DNA from: Arthrobotrys musiformis
Lineage: Eukaryota > Ascomycota > Orbiliomycetes > Orbiliales > Orbiliaceae
Length of the DNA stretch: 64,000 nucleotides
Assembly (NCBI GenBank): GCA_036971715.1
Contig: JAVHJL010000013.1
Location: 1,426,001-1,490,000, forward strand
Direction of reading: 5' to 3'
Part shown: positions 48,710 through 57,963 of the stretch, piece after piece
Layout: each line of letters opens with the position of its first letter
Numbering within the stretch: position 1 is the stretch's first letter
Notes under the pieces: model-generated
Told to the model about the DNA's origin: nothing
The model's input: the letters and a program-made list of their open reading frames with translations, nothing else
The model's database searches: none
Position numbers and translations under genes: made by a program

Positions 48710-49879
48710 ATGGCAGACACTTTCCGTCCTCTTCCCTCATCTGTGACTGTGACCATGAGCGACCCCTCCAGCACAAAGCGACGCCGCTCGACAACTAGCG
48801 TTTTCGCAGGCTCAAACCACCCCACCAAAGACCACCAAACTCCCGTCCGGTCCAAGGTTCCCCCTCAAGAGCCTGATACTGCACTTTCCCGGGAGGTTCA
48901 ACAAGACGCCCTAGAGCTTACCGGACAAACTGATGACACCGAGGCCCAGGAACAAGCTGAGCTTGCTGAGATACTATCCCAGGGTGATTGGGCAGAAAGC
49001 GAGGTAGCTTTGTTTCGGCGTCTAAGAAGGCGTGGCAGAGAACCTCTGCTTCCCACCCCGTGGCGGCTCGACTTTACAACATTTCCTGAAGCACTGTACG
49101 CCCCGGTCGGCGAGCAAAGCTTCATATGTGCCCTAACGCCTTCAGCGTCCATGGAATTTAGAGGTATTGCCGTTCGTTTTTTATCAATATACTGCCCAAT
49201 TCGAGCGCTAACATCAACGCCTTTTGGTGACAACCAGGATCTCAAGCATTACAAAGACTAGTGAACGTCGGAGGACAGGTGCGAGATAGGACGGAAATCA
49301 ACCCCTCGGCGCCGGTTGAGCCGCTGATTTTTCAAGAAATCAAAAACTTTTTGACCTGGGCGGAAAAGGATGGAGAAATATGTGCGTGTCCCACCACACT
49401 CAACTTCCACCCTTTAAATTAAATTATTTACATTCTGACGATTCTTTCAAGCTTTATTCTGCATACTCACAATCAACTACAACCGAAGCAAGAATGGCAA
49501 TTCCAAAACCACGAGTGAAAAGACGGAGCGCAAAATGAAATTGATGGCTGACGAGCTGCGGGCAAAGCGCCAGCGATCCCCACACCCGATAGTCACTTCA
49601 AGCAATAGTATTGAGAGCACAGATACTCCGACCAGACGGCTAAATGTGGTTTACGGCATAACTGTCTACAACTGTGTTGCGGCTTTGAGTAGCTTGAGCT
49701 GCGATAATCCTGACGCAGATGTGAAAACACATGTCGTTTTGGACTGGACGGACGTTGGGCTAGATATATGGAATGCAATTGCGGTCGCAATCTTTATCGT
49801 GTCTTGCCGCAATGACATCTTAGACTCGGATGAAGGGGCCCGGTTGAAACTCGTTCCGCAGGCGGACGATGACGCTTGA
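48710..49879 (+). CDS. Unrecognised fungal protein
   Basis: Exons 48710-49163, 49238-49381 and 49452-49879 give 341 aa. I do not recognise the family. The first 90 residues are Ser/Thr/Pro-rich with a basic KRRR patch (possible nuclear signal). A region that looks folded then begins: ILSQGDWAESEVALFRRLRR, PTPWRLDFTTFPEALY, FICALTPSASMEFR. It continues across exon 2 with LQRLVNVGGQVRDR and PLIFQEIKNFLTWAEKDGE, then a basic linker. The C-terminal domain includes VYGITVYNCVAALSSL and a hydrophobic segment, THVVLDWTDVGLDIWNAIAV, and the protein ends acidic. Both splice junctions keep the frame and join plausible segments. No membrane helix or catalytic motif is clear. It shares its promoter spacer with the Cdc11-like gene. 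Confidence 0.75.
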
Positions 49880-50789
49880 GTAATCCCCTTTTTGACAAGG
49901 ACTTCGGAAAAGCCACGAAGAATCGCTACCGTAGTATGGGTTGATACTATGTCAAGGCCGCAAATCTAAGCCCACGCAGCTGCAGTAGGCATTCAATTTT
50001 GCTATGCATGTGATGCATAATGCATGGTAACGATCACAGAAAAACATACGCGTACATGTACATGTATCGAATCTTTACATCTTTCCATCTTTCCATCTTT
50101 CTAATCTGCCATTAATATTTGCAATTGATTGGGGACGCGCGGAACAGTACTTGCACGTCACGTCGATGATATGATCACACAAACACAAACACAAAGACCA
50201 ATGCAAACCCAACAAAGGCCGTTCAATTCAATAGCAAGAGCCTATTACCCTCTTCAATCGTACATATTAGTTTAAATTTAAAACAGAGCCAATACAATGG
50301 CCCAACCGACATTGTTATTCACCAACCCTGTACATGGACTATAGCTACCTATGTACCACCGGTGTTGTCACGTGAGGATATGTACTTACATCCATGAGAG
50401 CATTAGTAGGTAGGCAGCCGAGCCGAGTCAGGTCAGGTCTTCATTCCAGTTGTAGCTCGTACCAGGACCCTCAATCTGCTTAGGTAATTACCTGCCTACC
50501 TTTACCTGCCTAGGTAGGTACCGAAGCTAAGCTGGGGACTTGGTTACAATGCACAATGACCCATTGATATTACATGCGATCCTCCAGCATTTATAAATTT
50601 ATTATAATCTAGCGTTACTCGTACCGAAGAGACCGATACTCCGAGAGAGATACACTTGCTCAAGTACGTAAGGTACTTTAGGATCGTAATTCAACCTCCA
50701 AAGGAAAACCCAAGACGCTACAAGTGCAAGTGCCGGACGTCAATCGAGCTCTCGAGGTTCTAATCTGAGGAGAAGCTGCAGGCCTCAAA
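49880..50789. other. Intergenic region with short repeats and TAGGTA cluster
   Basis: 910 bases between two plus-strand genes. It contains a CATCTTTC triple repeat at about 50078-50102 and a GCCTACC/TAGGTAGGTACC cluster at 50480-50523. No gene is supported. Confidence 0.5.
50480..50523. repeat. TAGGTA/TACCTGCCTAGG motif cluster
   Basis: Includes TAGGTAATTACCTGCC and CTGCCTAGGTAGGTACC, sharing vocabulary with the clusters near 9.2, 13.4 and 21.1 kb. Confidence 0.65.
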
Positions 50790-51780
50790 ATGTTACCTCC
50801 GTCGTCGATTGTCTTTCGCACAGGGAATATCATCATTGCCGGGCGAAACAGTCTCGAAAAATCAAACCAAGAGCTTCTCAACTCTCTCCGACAAAATTTC
50901 GAAGATGCCTCATCGCGAGCTACCGGTGGGCAAATGTCCTGGATCGAGGCGAGAGGCGATACCCTCTACGCACCAAGTATAGAGGAACCGGACGGGTTGA
51001 GCGAAGAGCGGGCAGAGTACGATATCACAGGTTCGAAGGCACTCCACCGCATATGCTTGCCCTTCTCTAGGATAGGCTGATTTAATTCTACCTACTTAGT
51101 TAAACTCTTCTACCTCCCCGGTGTTCCTGTATCCAAAAGAAGAGATCACACTCGGGAAGCCCTACAGCATGTTCTTCGGGAACTCCGTGTGTCTTCTATA
51201 GATTTACTCATTATATCTTTCCCGGACATCTCCTTCGATGCAGAAGATCACTCCCCTGACACAGAGCCGTCCCAGAGAGAGGTTGACGAGTGGGCAGAAA
51301 CATATCGAGCGCTAGAGACTCTACAGATGGAGGGCCAGGTCAAAAGGATTGGGCTATCAGAATTCGGGGTTGCCCGCCTTGCGAAGTTGCTTCCGAGAAC
51401 GAGCATCAAACCTTCGGTGGACCAGATCAATGTCCGTGACTGCTGCGTGGTCCCAAAACCCCTCATACAGTTCGCGAGAGAACAAAAGATAGAGTTGCTG
51501 ACCCACAACGACTGTACCAACATCCTTCCATCTTCCGCCCTCCAAAGCTTACTCCTAGAAACCCACGTAGCCTTGGGAGAGCTTAAAAAGGTTGACCCAC
51601 AGTGGGTGGTTAAATACACGGCTGTGGTTCAGGACAGAGGAGTGGTGGAAAATAAAGGGTATGCAATCCAGCCCGACCATCGGATATTGACCACGGTTTG
51701 AAAGCAAAATGAAAGAGATGTTCTAACCAAGCGATCTTGGACACAGGTACTTCGCCATGGCAAGAATTGGTATCGATTGA
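50790..51780 (+). CDS. Glutamate-cysteine ligase modifier (regulatory) subunit, aldo-keto reductase fold
   Basis: Exons 50790-51030, 51100-51658 and 51747-51780 give 277 aa. The protein has aldo-keto-reductase-like order: ALQHVLRELRVSSIDLLIISF, the helix ending MEGQVKRIGLSEFGVARL, PSVDQINVRDCCVVPKPL and IELLTHNDCTNILPS. WVVKYTAVVQDRGVVENKGYF near the end is the glutamate-cysteine ligase modifier signature. This subunit lowers feedback inhibition of the catalytic ligase in glutathione synthesis; the catalytic subunit is not in this window. The 34-base last exon, joined by a GTATGC donor and preceded by a CTAAC branch site, replaces an unspliced ending with GYFAMARIGID. BUD32 converges with only 84 bases between stop codons. 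Confidence 0.93.
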
Positions 51781-51864
51781 GCATAGGATTTTCAGCTCGG
51801 TGGTATGGATTGCGTTTATTCTAGCAAATGATATCCCTACAAGCTCAAGCAAGCCAGGTTGAAG

Positions 51865-52653
51865 CTAACCGACCATGCTCTTTTTTCTCCCTCTAAGCCG
51901 GACCTCTTGTAACCTTCTCAAAACAACGGCCGAACCAAGGCAATTTTTTTTGTATGAGTCGAGGATTATATTAAAAAGCCTTGTCGCCCTCGGGTGTGTG
52001 CTGAGGAAGGCACGTTCAAGAACATAAAGATCCACCGCTTTATCCTCGTCGCTATTCGAAACTTGACCAAGGCCGAAATCTATCAGCACCACGTCAAAAT
52101 CCGAAGGAGATGTGGCGATACCAGTCAGGAGCCGGCTCCCTTCTTGTGAATTCGATGTAATGGCCAGGTTCTCTCGATTTTTCAACATAAGATTGCTAGT
52201 GGTAAGATCTCCATGTATAATATCGATATCATGTAGCTTCCCAATCGTCTTGCCGATGTTTTCCATGAGAGGGTCAAGCTGTATGCCTTCGTCGTTACTA
52301 CCGCGATTATTTCCTCCATTACCAAAATCACAGCCGACATCAACGTAGTCGTGCAGGAAATCCCGGACCGAGGGGCCCTCTATCCACTCCATAATGATCT
52401 CCCCACGTTTCTCATCAACGAAGTATACAGCCGGGCATAAAACCCCCATGGACCGGCAACGGTTTAGCAGCCGGGCCTCTGATACACAACGGTGCTTCGT
52501 GAGGCGTGTGTCGAGAATAGCATGTCGGTATGGCTTGGTCGGACGAACTTTGATAAGACAAGGAACGCTCGGAAGAATAAACGTAGATTTATAGACGTGG
52601 GCCTCGGCGCCTTGCTTCAAGAGCGTCCCGTCGATGGAACGTGGGGGAGCCAT
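51865..52653 (-). CDS. BUD32: EKC/KEOPS complex kinase Bud32 (PRPK)
   Basis: A single exon of 262 aa, the only intronless gene in the window. Bud32 signatures: LLKQGAEAHVYKS (N-terminal beta-strands without a classical glycine loop), IKVRPTKPYRHAILDTRLTK, EIIMEWIEGPSVRDFL, catalytic IHGDLTTSNLML, metal-binding VVLIDFGLGQVS, and the C-terminal RLRGRKKSMVG tail. Bud32 is the ATPase/kinase of KEOPS, which makes t6A37 in ANN-decoding tRNAs and affects telomeres. A Gly/Asn-rich insertion (GNGGNNRGSNDEG) at about 127-139 is not part of the usual fold. An in-frame reading continues upstream, but 52653 is the first ATG and opens the conserved part. Confidence 0.97.
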   Translation of the reverse strand: MAPPRSIDGTLLKQGAEAHVYKSTFILPSVPCLIKVRPTKPYRHAILDTRLTKHRCVSEARLLNRCRSMGVLCPAVYFVDEKRGEIIMEWIEGPSVRDFLHDYVDVGCDFGNGGNNRGSNDEGIQLDPLMENIGKTIGKLHDIDIIHGDLTTSNLMLKNRENLAITSNSQEGSRLLTGIATSPSDFDVVLIDFGLGQVSNSDEDKAVDLYVLERAFLSTHPRATRLFNIILDSYKKNCLGSAVVLRRLQEVRLRGRKKSMVG

Positions 52654-53037
52654 TGGTTTTCGGCGGTCTTCCTGTTCGTTTGGTCGAGCTTTGGTCTGCA
52701 AGGTGTTTACCTACTTAGTCAGTCCGGTCGAGAATGTGTGGTCATTGACTAGAGCTTATCATTACCTAAGCCTGGTCTGAACAAGCTAAAAATACAACAC
52801 AGCAAACGGACTGCTGGGGATTGACGAATGATATCCCCCTCATTTGCCTGCGCCTAAAATATGTATAAAAGCACTTACTCGAGTGTACTTTAGCTAAATA
52901 CTTATTTAAGCTCCGACCGACTTAGATTTGATGCCCTTTCCCTTTCTTACCTATTCTTCAAGGACCTCTTATCTGCTTTCCTGAAGAGTAGTAGTAGGTA
53001 GCAATAGCAGCAGCAGTGGTTGAAACAGAACAAAAAA
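52654..53037. promoter_or_regulatory. Shared divergent promoter of BUD32 and phosphomannose isomerase
   Basis: 384 bases between ATGs. A few TACCTACTTAG and ACTTACTCGAG words; no specific site assigned. Confidence 0.5.
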
Positions 53038-54725
53038 ATGGTGCTTCCCGTCCCATTATACGCGCTTCGCTGTGGTACGTACCCCATACTCTACCTTCCT
53101 TCTGGCGCCTCATTACACACATATGCCCAACATTTAATTCATTCGGATCTTGTCCCATTGCTAAACGATACTTCGCAGGAGTGAACAACTATGACTGGGG
53201 TATGTAGGCATGGACATAATTCCCATGGAGAACAAAACAACCACATGCACTCACACTTACGGCTGCCTCATCTTGAATTGTTGTGTAGGCAAACCCGGGT
53301 CGACTTCCCGTGCTGCTCAATTTGCAGCAGCATCATCGGCGGATGTTACAATCAACGAAGACAAACCATACGCGGAAGTAGGGCATCGTGATCACCACGG
53401 CGTATGATCTCGCTAACATCGCCTGGGCTCTCCTCAAAATCTAGCTGTGGATGGGAACACACCCAACTCTACCATCGACTGATATAGCCTCTGGCAGAAG
53501 CCTCCGGGATCTCGTATCTAGCAATGAATCTTTACTAGGGCCAGCTGTTGTCAGCAAATTCGGAGCTGGGACCCTCCCCTTCCTCTTCAAGGTTCTCAGC
53601 ATTGGCAAGGCCTTAAGTATCCAGGCACACCCGGATAAAAGGTTGGCCGAGCAGCTTCATGCAGATGACCCCAAAAACTATCCTGGTAGGTTGAGCAGTT
53701 GGTATTCAAGTCCGTAATCCCAACTAAATCGGGCAACTAGACGATAACCACAAACCCGAGATGGCTATTGCGATCACTCCATTTACAGGGCTTTGCGGCT
53801 TCCGGCCTTTGCCCGAGATAGATCACTTTCTCTCGACCGTTCCAGTTTTTCGAGACCTCCTTGGTTTGGCAGCCGTTGATCTCTTCAAGGATCTGCTAGC
53901 CTCCGGGAGCGAGGCGGATAAAAAGCGAGGGCTCCGGGACTTATATGCGAAGCTCATGACTTCAGATCCTACCGATATTGCCTCAAGTGCGGAATCTTTG
54001 GTAAATGCCGCGAGGGATCAGCCGGATATGTTCGCTGGAGGTACTCGCCTTTCAAATGGAGACTTGTTCTCCCACCTCATCATTGAGCTCAATAATCAGT
54101 TTCCCTCCGATGTGGGCCTCTTCTCGACGTTCTTCCTTAACTTCGTGTCACTTTCCCCCGGCCAGGCAATGTTCTTGCAAGCCAATGAGCCACACGCGTA
54201 TCTTTCTGGCGGTTTGTTCCAATGTCTTATCCGCTTCCTTCTGCTGAGAATACAGAGACCTAACGCAAGAGTGCAGACATAATCGAGTGCATGGCGGCAT
54301 CTGACAATGTTGTTCGTGCTGGATTTACGCCAAAGTTCAAGGATGTCAAAAACTTGATTAATATGCTCACGTATCGTTCGGCCCCGGTTTCAGCCCAGAT
54401 AATGGATCCGACCCCTTATCCCTTTGGGGTATTAGACCCAGACACAAAATCGGAATCTCTTTTATACGACCCTCCTATTGAGGAGTTCTCCGTCATACGA
54501 ACGACCCTAGAGAGGGGATCGGTAGAGTTCCAAGGCATTCTTGGGCCAAGCATTATCATATTCACGGCCGGGACGGGAGAGGTTAGGGGGGGCGGAGGCG
54601 TGGGCAAGGAAGTCGTTTCCGTTCACCCCGGGACTGTAGTATTTGTGGGCGCTGGATTGTACATCCAAATCGAGGGCAGCGGGGTTGAATGCTACAGGGC
54701 TTTCTGCAGCGTGGAGCAGGACTAG
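53038..54725 (+). CDS. PMI40: Mannose-6-phosphate isomerase, type I
   Basis: Exons 53038-53074, 53179-53199, 53289-53377, 53445-53685, 53741-54211 and 54277-54725 give 435 aa. The first exons build [20 protein letters not shown], and exon 2 is only 21 bases. [35 protein letters not shown] (zinc His/Gln), [17 protein letters not shown] (zinc Glu) and [20 protein letters not shown] (zinc His) are all standard. The C-terminal barrel carries [13 protein letters not shown]. It interconverts fructose-6-P and mannose-6-P, the first step toward GDP-mannose for N-glycans (see ALG3), O-mannosylation and wall mannan. Length matches the family (about 430-460 aa). Confidence 0.97.
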
Positions 54726-55051
54726 TCTTGACGCCAGGAGAATAGCTAAGCTTGGTATTGGGAAATCCGTATATATTTAATAGCTTATGTATGTACTCAC
54801 AACTTCATGTACATGGCATTAGTACACCGGTGCCTTGCATAAACAGTTCGAATGGCCTATTCCCACAAACAATTTTGCGCCAAAAAATACAAAAACAGGG
54901 CACTTCTCGCCATTCCATCATAAGTCGTTTGGGGTAAGGTGGCAGTCGGATTGGACGCCATTTCTAGATATAGAAAAGCTAGATTTGTGGATGGCCCTAG
55001 GTTTGTAAAGGGAATACAGGCATGTGTAAAAAGTAGGGGTGCTCGGGCGCA
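54726..55051. other. Convergent intergenic spacer
   Basis: 3' ends of phosphomannose isomerase (+) and the FAM32A-like gene (-). Nothing specific seen. Confidence 0.5.
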
Positions 55052-55601
55052 TTAACCAGGCCCGATTCTTGGCCTATATTTCGACAGGTTAGTATGTTGG
55101 GTTTCCTGGGCAAGAGATAGGGAGGCGGGAAGGGGCAGGCGTCCTTACATGTCGTGATGCTCACTTAGATTCGCCAGGTACTTGTTGAACTCCTCAACCC
55201 GTTCTTTATGTGATTTCGCAGCATCTTTCAACAGGAGCTGGTCAAGCTGCATGAAGGTAGTAGTTTTAGCGCGGTGGTGTGGCCGGTGCGATTACCTTGA
55301 TAGCAACAATTACCTTTTTCTTACGTGCCTCTTCAAACTTCCTTTCGGCCTCGGTCTTATGCTTCCTCTGATATGTCTTCTCCTGGCGGGTTGTAGATGT
55401 AGATGTACCGGGCTTCCCTTGCAATTGGCTGTCGTTTTCAAGGGCCTCCTTTGGGTCTTGCTGCAGACCGTCGGCCGCGTCTTCTGACTTGGGCAGTTTC
55501 GAAGACTTGGTCTTGGGCTTCCTGGATTTATGCTTTACAACCCCACCGGAGCCCTTGAGGCGTAAAGGGCCCCCGGCGGTGGCATAGTCGTCCTTAGCCA
55601 T
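55052..55601 (-). CDS. FAM32A-like small nuclear protein
   Basis: Exons 55314-55601, 55149-55246 and 55052-55073 (minus) give 135 aa. A Lys/Ser/Gly-rich N-terminus (GGPLRLKGSGGV, HKSRKPKTKSSK) is followed by KTEAERKFEEARKKK, a KSHKERVEEFNKYLANLSEH helix and the invariant HHDMPRIGPG ending. The last seven residues, M excluded, come from a 22-base terminal exon. In human, FAM32A is a spliceosomal factor that reaches the catalytic centre during exon ligation; a fungal role in splicing is inferred. Two in-frame donors 18 bases apart (55313 and 55295) could add VIVAIK before LDQLLL. Divergent from RHO4. Confidence 0.92.
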
Positions 55602-56226
55602 GAAATCGAGCGTAGTTGAGGCTGCGGCCGAGGTCGCGATCGTGGTCGGCGGTCGTGGTTGCTGTGCGAGGTCTGAGTCGCTGCCATCGATGGGCAAGCT
55701 CCATACCAAAAGGCTGGCCGGGGATGTTGTCCCGCCAACAACAACACCCATAATCAAACACCAGCCGCCGCCTCTCTTTGCTCCAACAACACCAAGCCAA
55801 CAACACCAAGCCATCGCCGCCGCCATCGTCATCGTCATCATTATCCATCATCGTCAGCATCAGCGCCGGCCTGCATATCATTATCGCCATATCCGTATCC
55901 ATTTCTAGAACTTCATAGCCCCCACAATCGACATCCGAAAGGAGCCTACGATTTTCTTCCAAAACCGACCCCGGTAGGTAGTTGGGCCTGTAAGAACGAA
56001 CTCTCAGAACCAACGGGCGCCCAGTCATTTATTTCCCACTCGCCCCTCTTGTGCCCTCGATCTCCAAATCGCCGCTGCCACCCTCGGAACAACATATCGG
56101 GCTGGCCCTGTAGAATGCCATCCATTGGCAACCGTCTTCAGAATCCACACGTTTTACCAATTCGGGAGACTTGGTTAGAGGTCCCACCGCTTTCTGCGGC
56201 CCAACCGGCGGAAAATAAATATCAGG
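55602..56226. promoter_or_regulatory. Shared divergent promoter of the FAM32A-like gene and RHO4
   Basis: 625 bases between ATGs. CAACAACACCAAGCC-type and CGCCATCGTCAT-type triplet sequence at about 55790-55870. Open frames crossing it are low-complexity and not called. Confidence 0.5.
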
Positions 56227-57024
56227 ATGTCGCGACATCAGACTAGCCCAGGCCGTTCTGATGGCTCACAATCCGGCCTTCCGGCCGTTCTCTCGAAGAA
56301 ACTTGTAGTTGTTGGCGACGGAGGATGCGGTAAAACATGCCTTCTTATCAGCTTCTCACAAGGATACTTCCCTGAGGTACGACTACCCAGCTAACCAAGT
56401 GGATACAAAAACAAATGCTGAAATTCCTTCCGACTAGAAATATGTCCCGACAGTCTTCGAAAACTACATCGCTCATACAACGCATAAGCCTACTGGCAAA
56501 CCAATTGAACTAGCACTCTGGGATACTGCTGGACAAGAAGACTACGACCGATTACGCCCGCTCTCGTACCCAGAAACGGACGTGTTATTTGTCTGCTTTG
56601 CCGTAGACTGTCCAACAAGTTTCGATAATGTTATGGAAAAGGTAAGCGATTTTCTGACTATATCCAATTAGTTGTTACCTTTCTGACCCCTGTTTGGCAG
56701 TGGTATCCGGAGGTTATGCATTTTTGTCCGACCGTGCCTTTGATCCTTGCAGGGCTCAAATCAGACCTCCGTCAAGATACAAATGCAATTGATCTACTTC
56801 GTACTCAAGGGCTGGCCCCAGTGCCAACAGATCAAGCAATGGGGACTGCTCGTGGTATGGGAGCACTCTATATGGAATGTAGTAGCAAAACTATGCAAGG
56901 AGTACAGGAGCTATTCGAGCTTGCGGTCAACACAGCTGTTGGGAAAGACCTCCCGACTCCAGGGAGTTCGCGGACCCCTGTGGCTGGGCGCCCGAAAAAA
57001 CAAAAAACCTGCAAAATACTCTAA
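56227..57024 (+). CDS. RHO4: Rho-family small GTPase Rho4
   Basis: Exons 56227-56376, 56438-56641 and 56701-57024 give 225 aa. G1 is [20 protein letters not shown], switch [22 protein letters not shown]3 [19 protein letters not shown], and NKxD is replaced by LKSD as in many Rho4 proteins. Also present are [20 protein letters not shown] and [16 protein letters not shown]. It ends KKQKTCKIL, a geranylgeranylation-type CAAX box with a basic run. GDGGCGKT with SQGYFPE and the FVCFAVDCP segment fits Rho4 rather than Rho1, Rho2 or Cdc42. Rho4 acts in septation and cell-wall secretion. The N-terminal extension is short; a further 5' exon is possible. Confidence 0.93.
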
Positions 57025-57963
57025 AGCTCCGCCCTTTTCGGTGGATAATTAAAACTTCGTGGAGAGGTGTCCATGGCATCTCAAATCTACCCCATCAGCT
57101 CGACCAAGGCGCTTTCTACCAATAATCGCTCTATCCGGACGCCGCTACTAAGAAGACAGCGTCATATTCCAACCATCAACGTAACCACCCGTATTTCTCG
57201 CCGGATTCGTTCTGATGTAGAATAGGAGCAATCTTGAACTCTAGAACAGAAAGGGATCGCATACTGCAAGATAATTTAATGTATTTCTAGGACCTCTTTC
57301 CCCATCCATTGCATCCCGATAAATTCGTTTGGGGGAAAACACGGAATTGATATGGTGCAGGCATCAATTTCGAGGTTCAATTCAATCTTGGGAAATTAGA
57401 GCATAGAACCTATTGTGGATAAACTTGTGAATCGTGAAGTTGGGATCGGCCGGCTTATGAGTTTGCGGGCATTGAAATCCGGGTATCAAAAGCCGGGGTC
57501 TCATAGGAAAGCTTGTAGGCTAGGTCATTTGAAACCCGAAAGCATGGACGAGGTCACATGGGCGGAGTTTTATTGAAATTTCCAAAACTAGTTGCAGGCG
57601 AAGAACTTTTGGTCGATTGAACTGCGAAGGGCAAAGAGCTTGTAATATATCTGGTAAAGGTGACACAAACCAAAGTTGAAAATGCAGATCACGAACAACA
57701 GAAGTCCACTCAACACGGCTTTGCGTGACAGACGAAAAGATAACGATTAAAAATAATTTATTCATGGAGAAGGGAATATGGCAAAGGGTAAGGTGGCTAA
57801 ATCGCGAAGAAAACGGAAAACTGCCTCCGCGTAAAGTAGAATGCGGTTGAAGCAAAAAAAAAAAAAAAAGGGGGGGGGGGGGGCAAAATATATATAAAAA
57901 AATCCATCAAAAAACAAGTCCAGGGTATTGAAACATCGAATATAAACGCAGTATCTTGACCGC
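57025..57963. other. Convergent intergenic spacer with A16-G14 junction
   Basis: 3' ends of RHO4 (+) and the DENN gene (-). It has a run of 16 A directly followed by 14 G at 57854-57883. No gene is supported. Confidence 0.5.
57854..57883. repeat. A16-G14 homopolymer junction
   Basis: Sixteen adenines followed directly by fourteen guanines, in the DENN gene 3' region. Length is likely variable, and error-prone in sequencing. Confidence 0.85.

Noticed and set aside
55594..56028. Minus-strand open frame upstream of the FAM32A-like gene
   Set aside because: Asp/Gly runs from triplet repeats, overlaps the shared promoter and the FAM32A start in another frame, and no homology is recognised.
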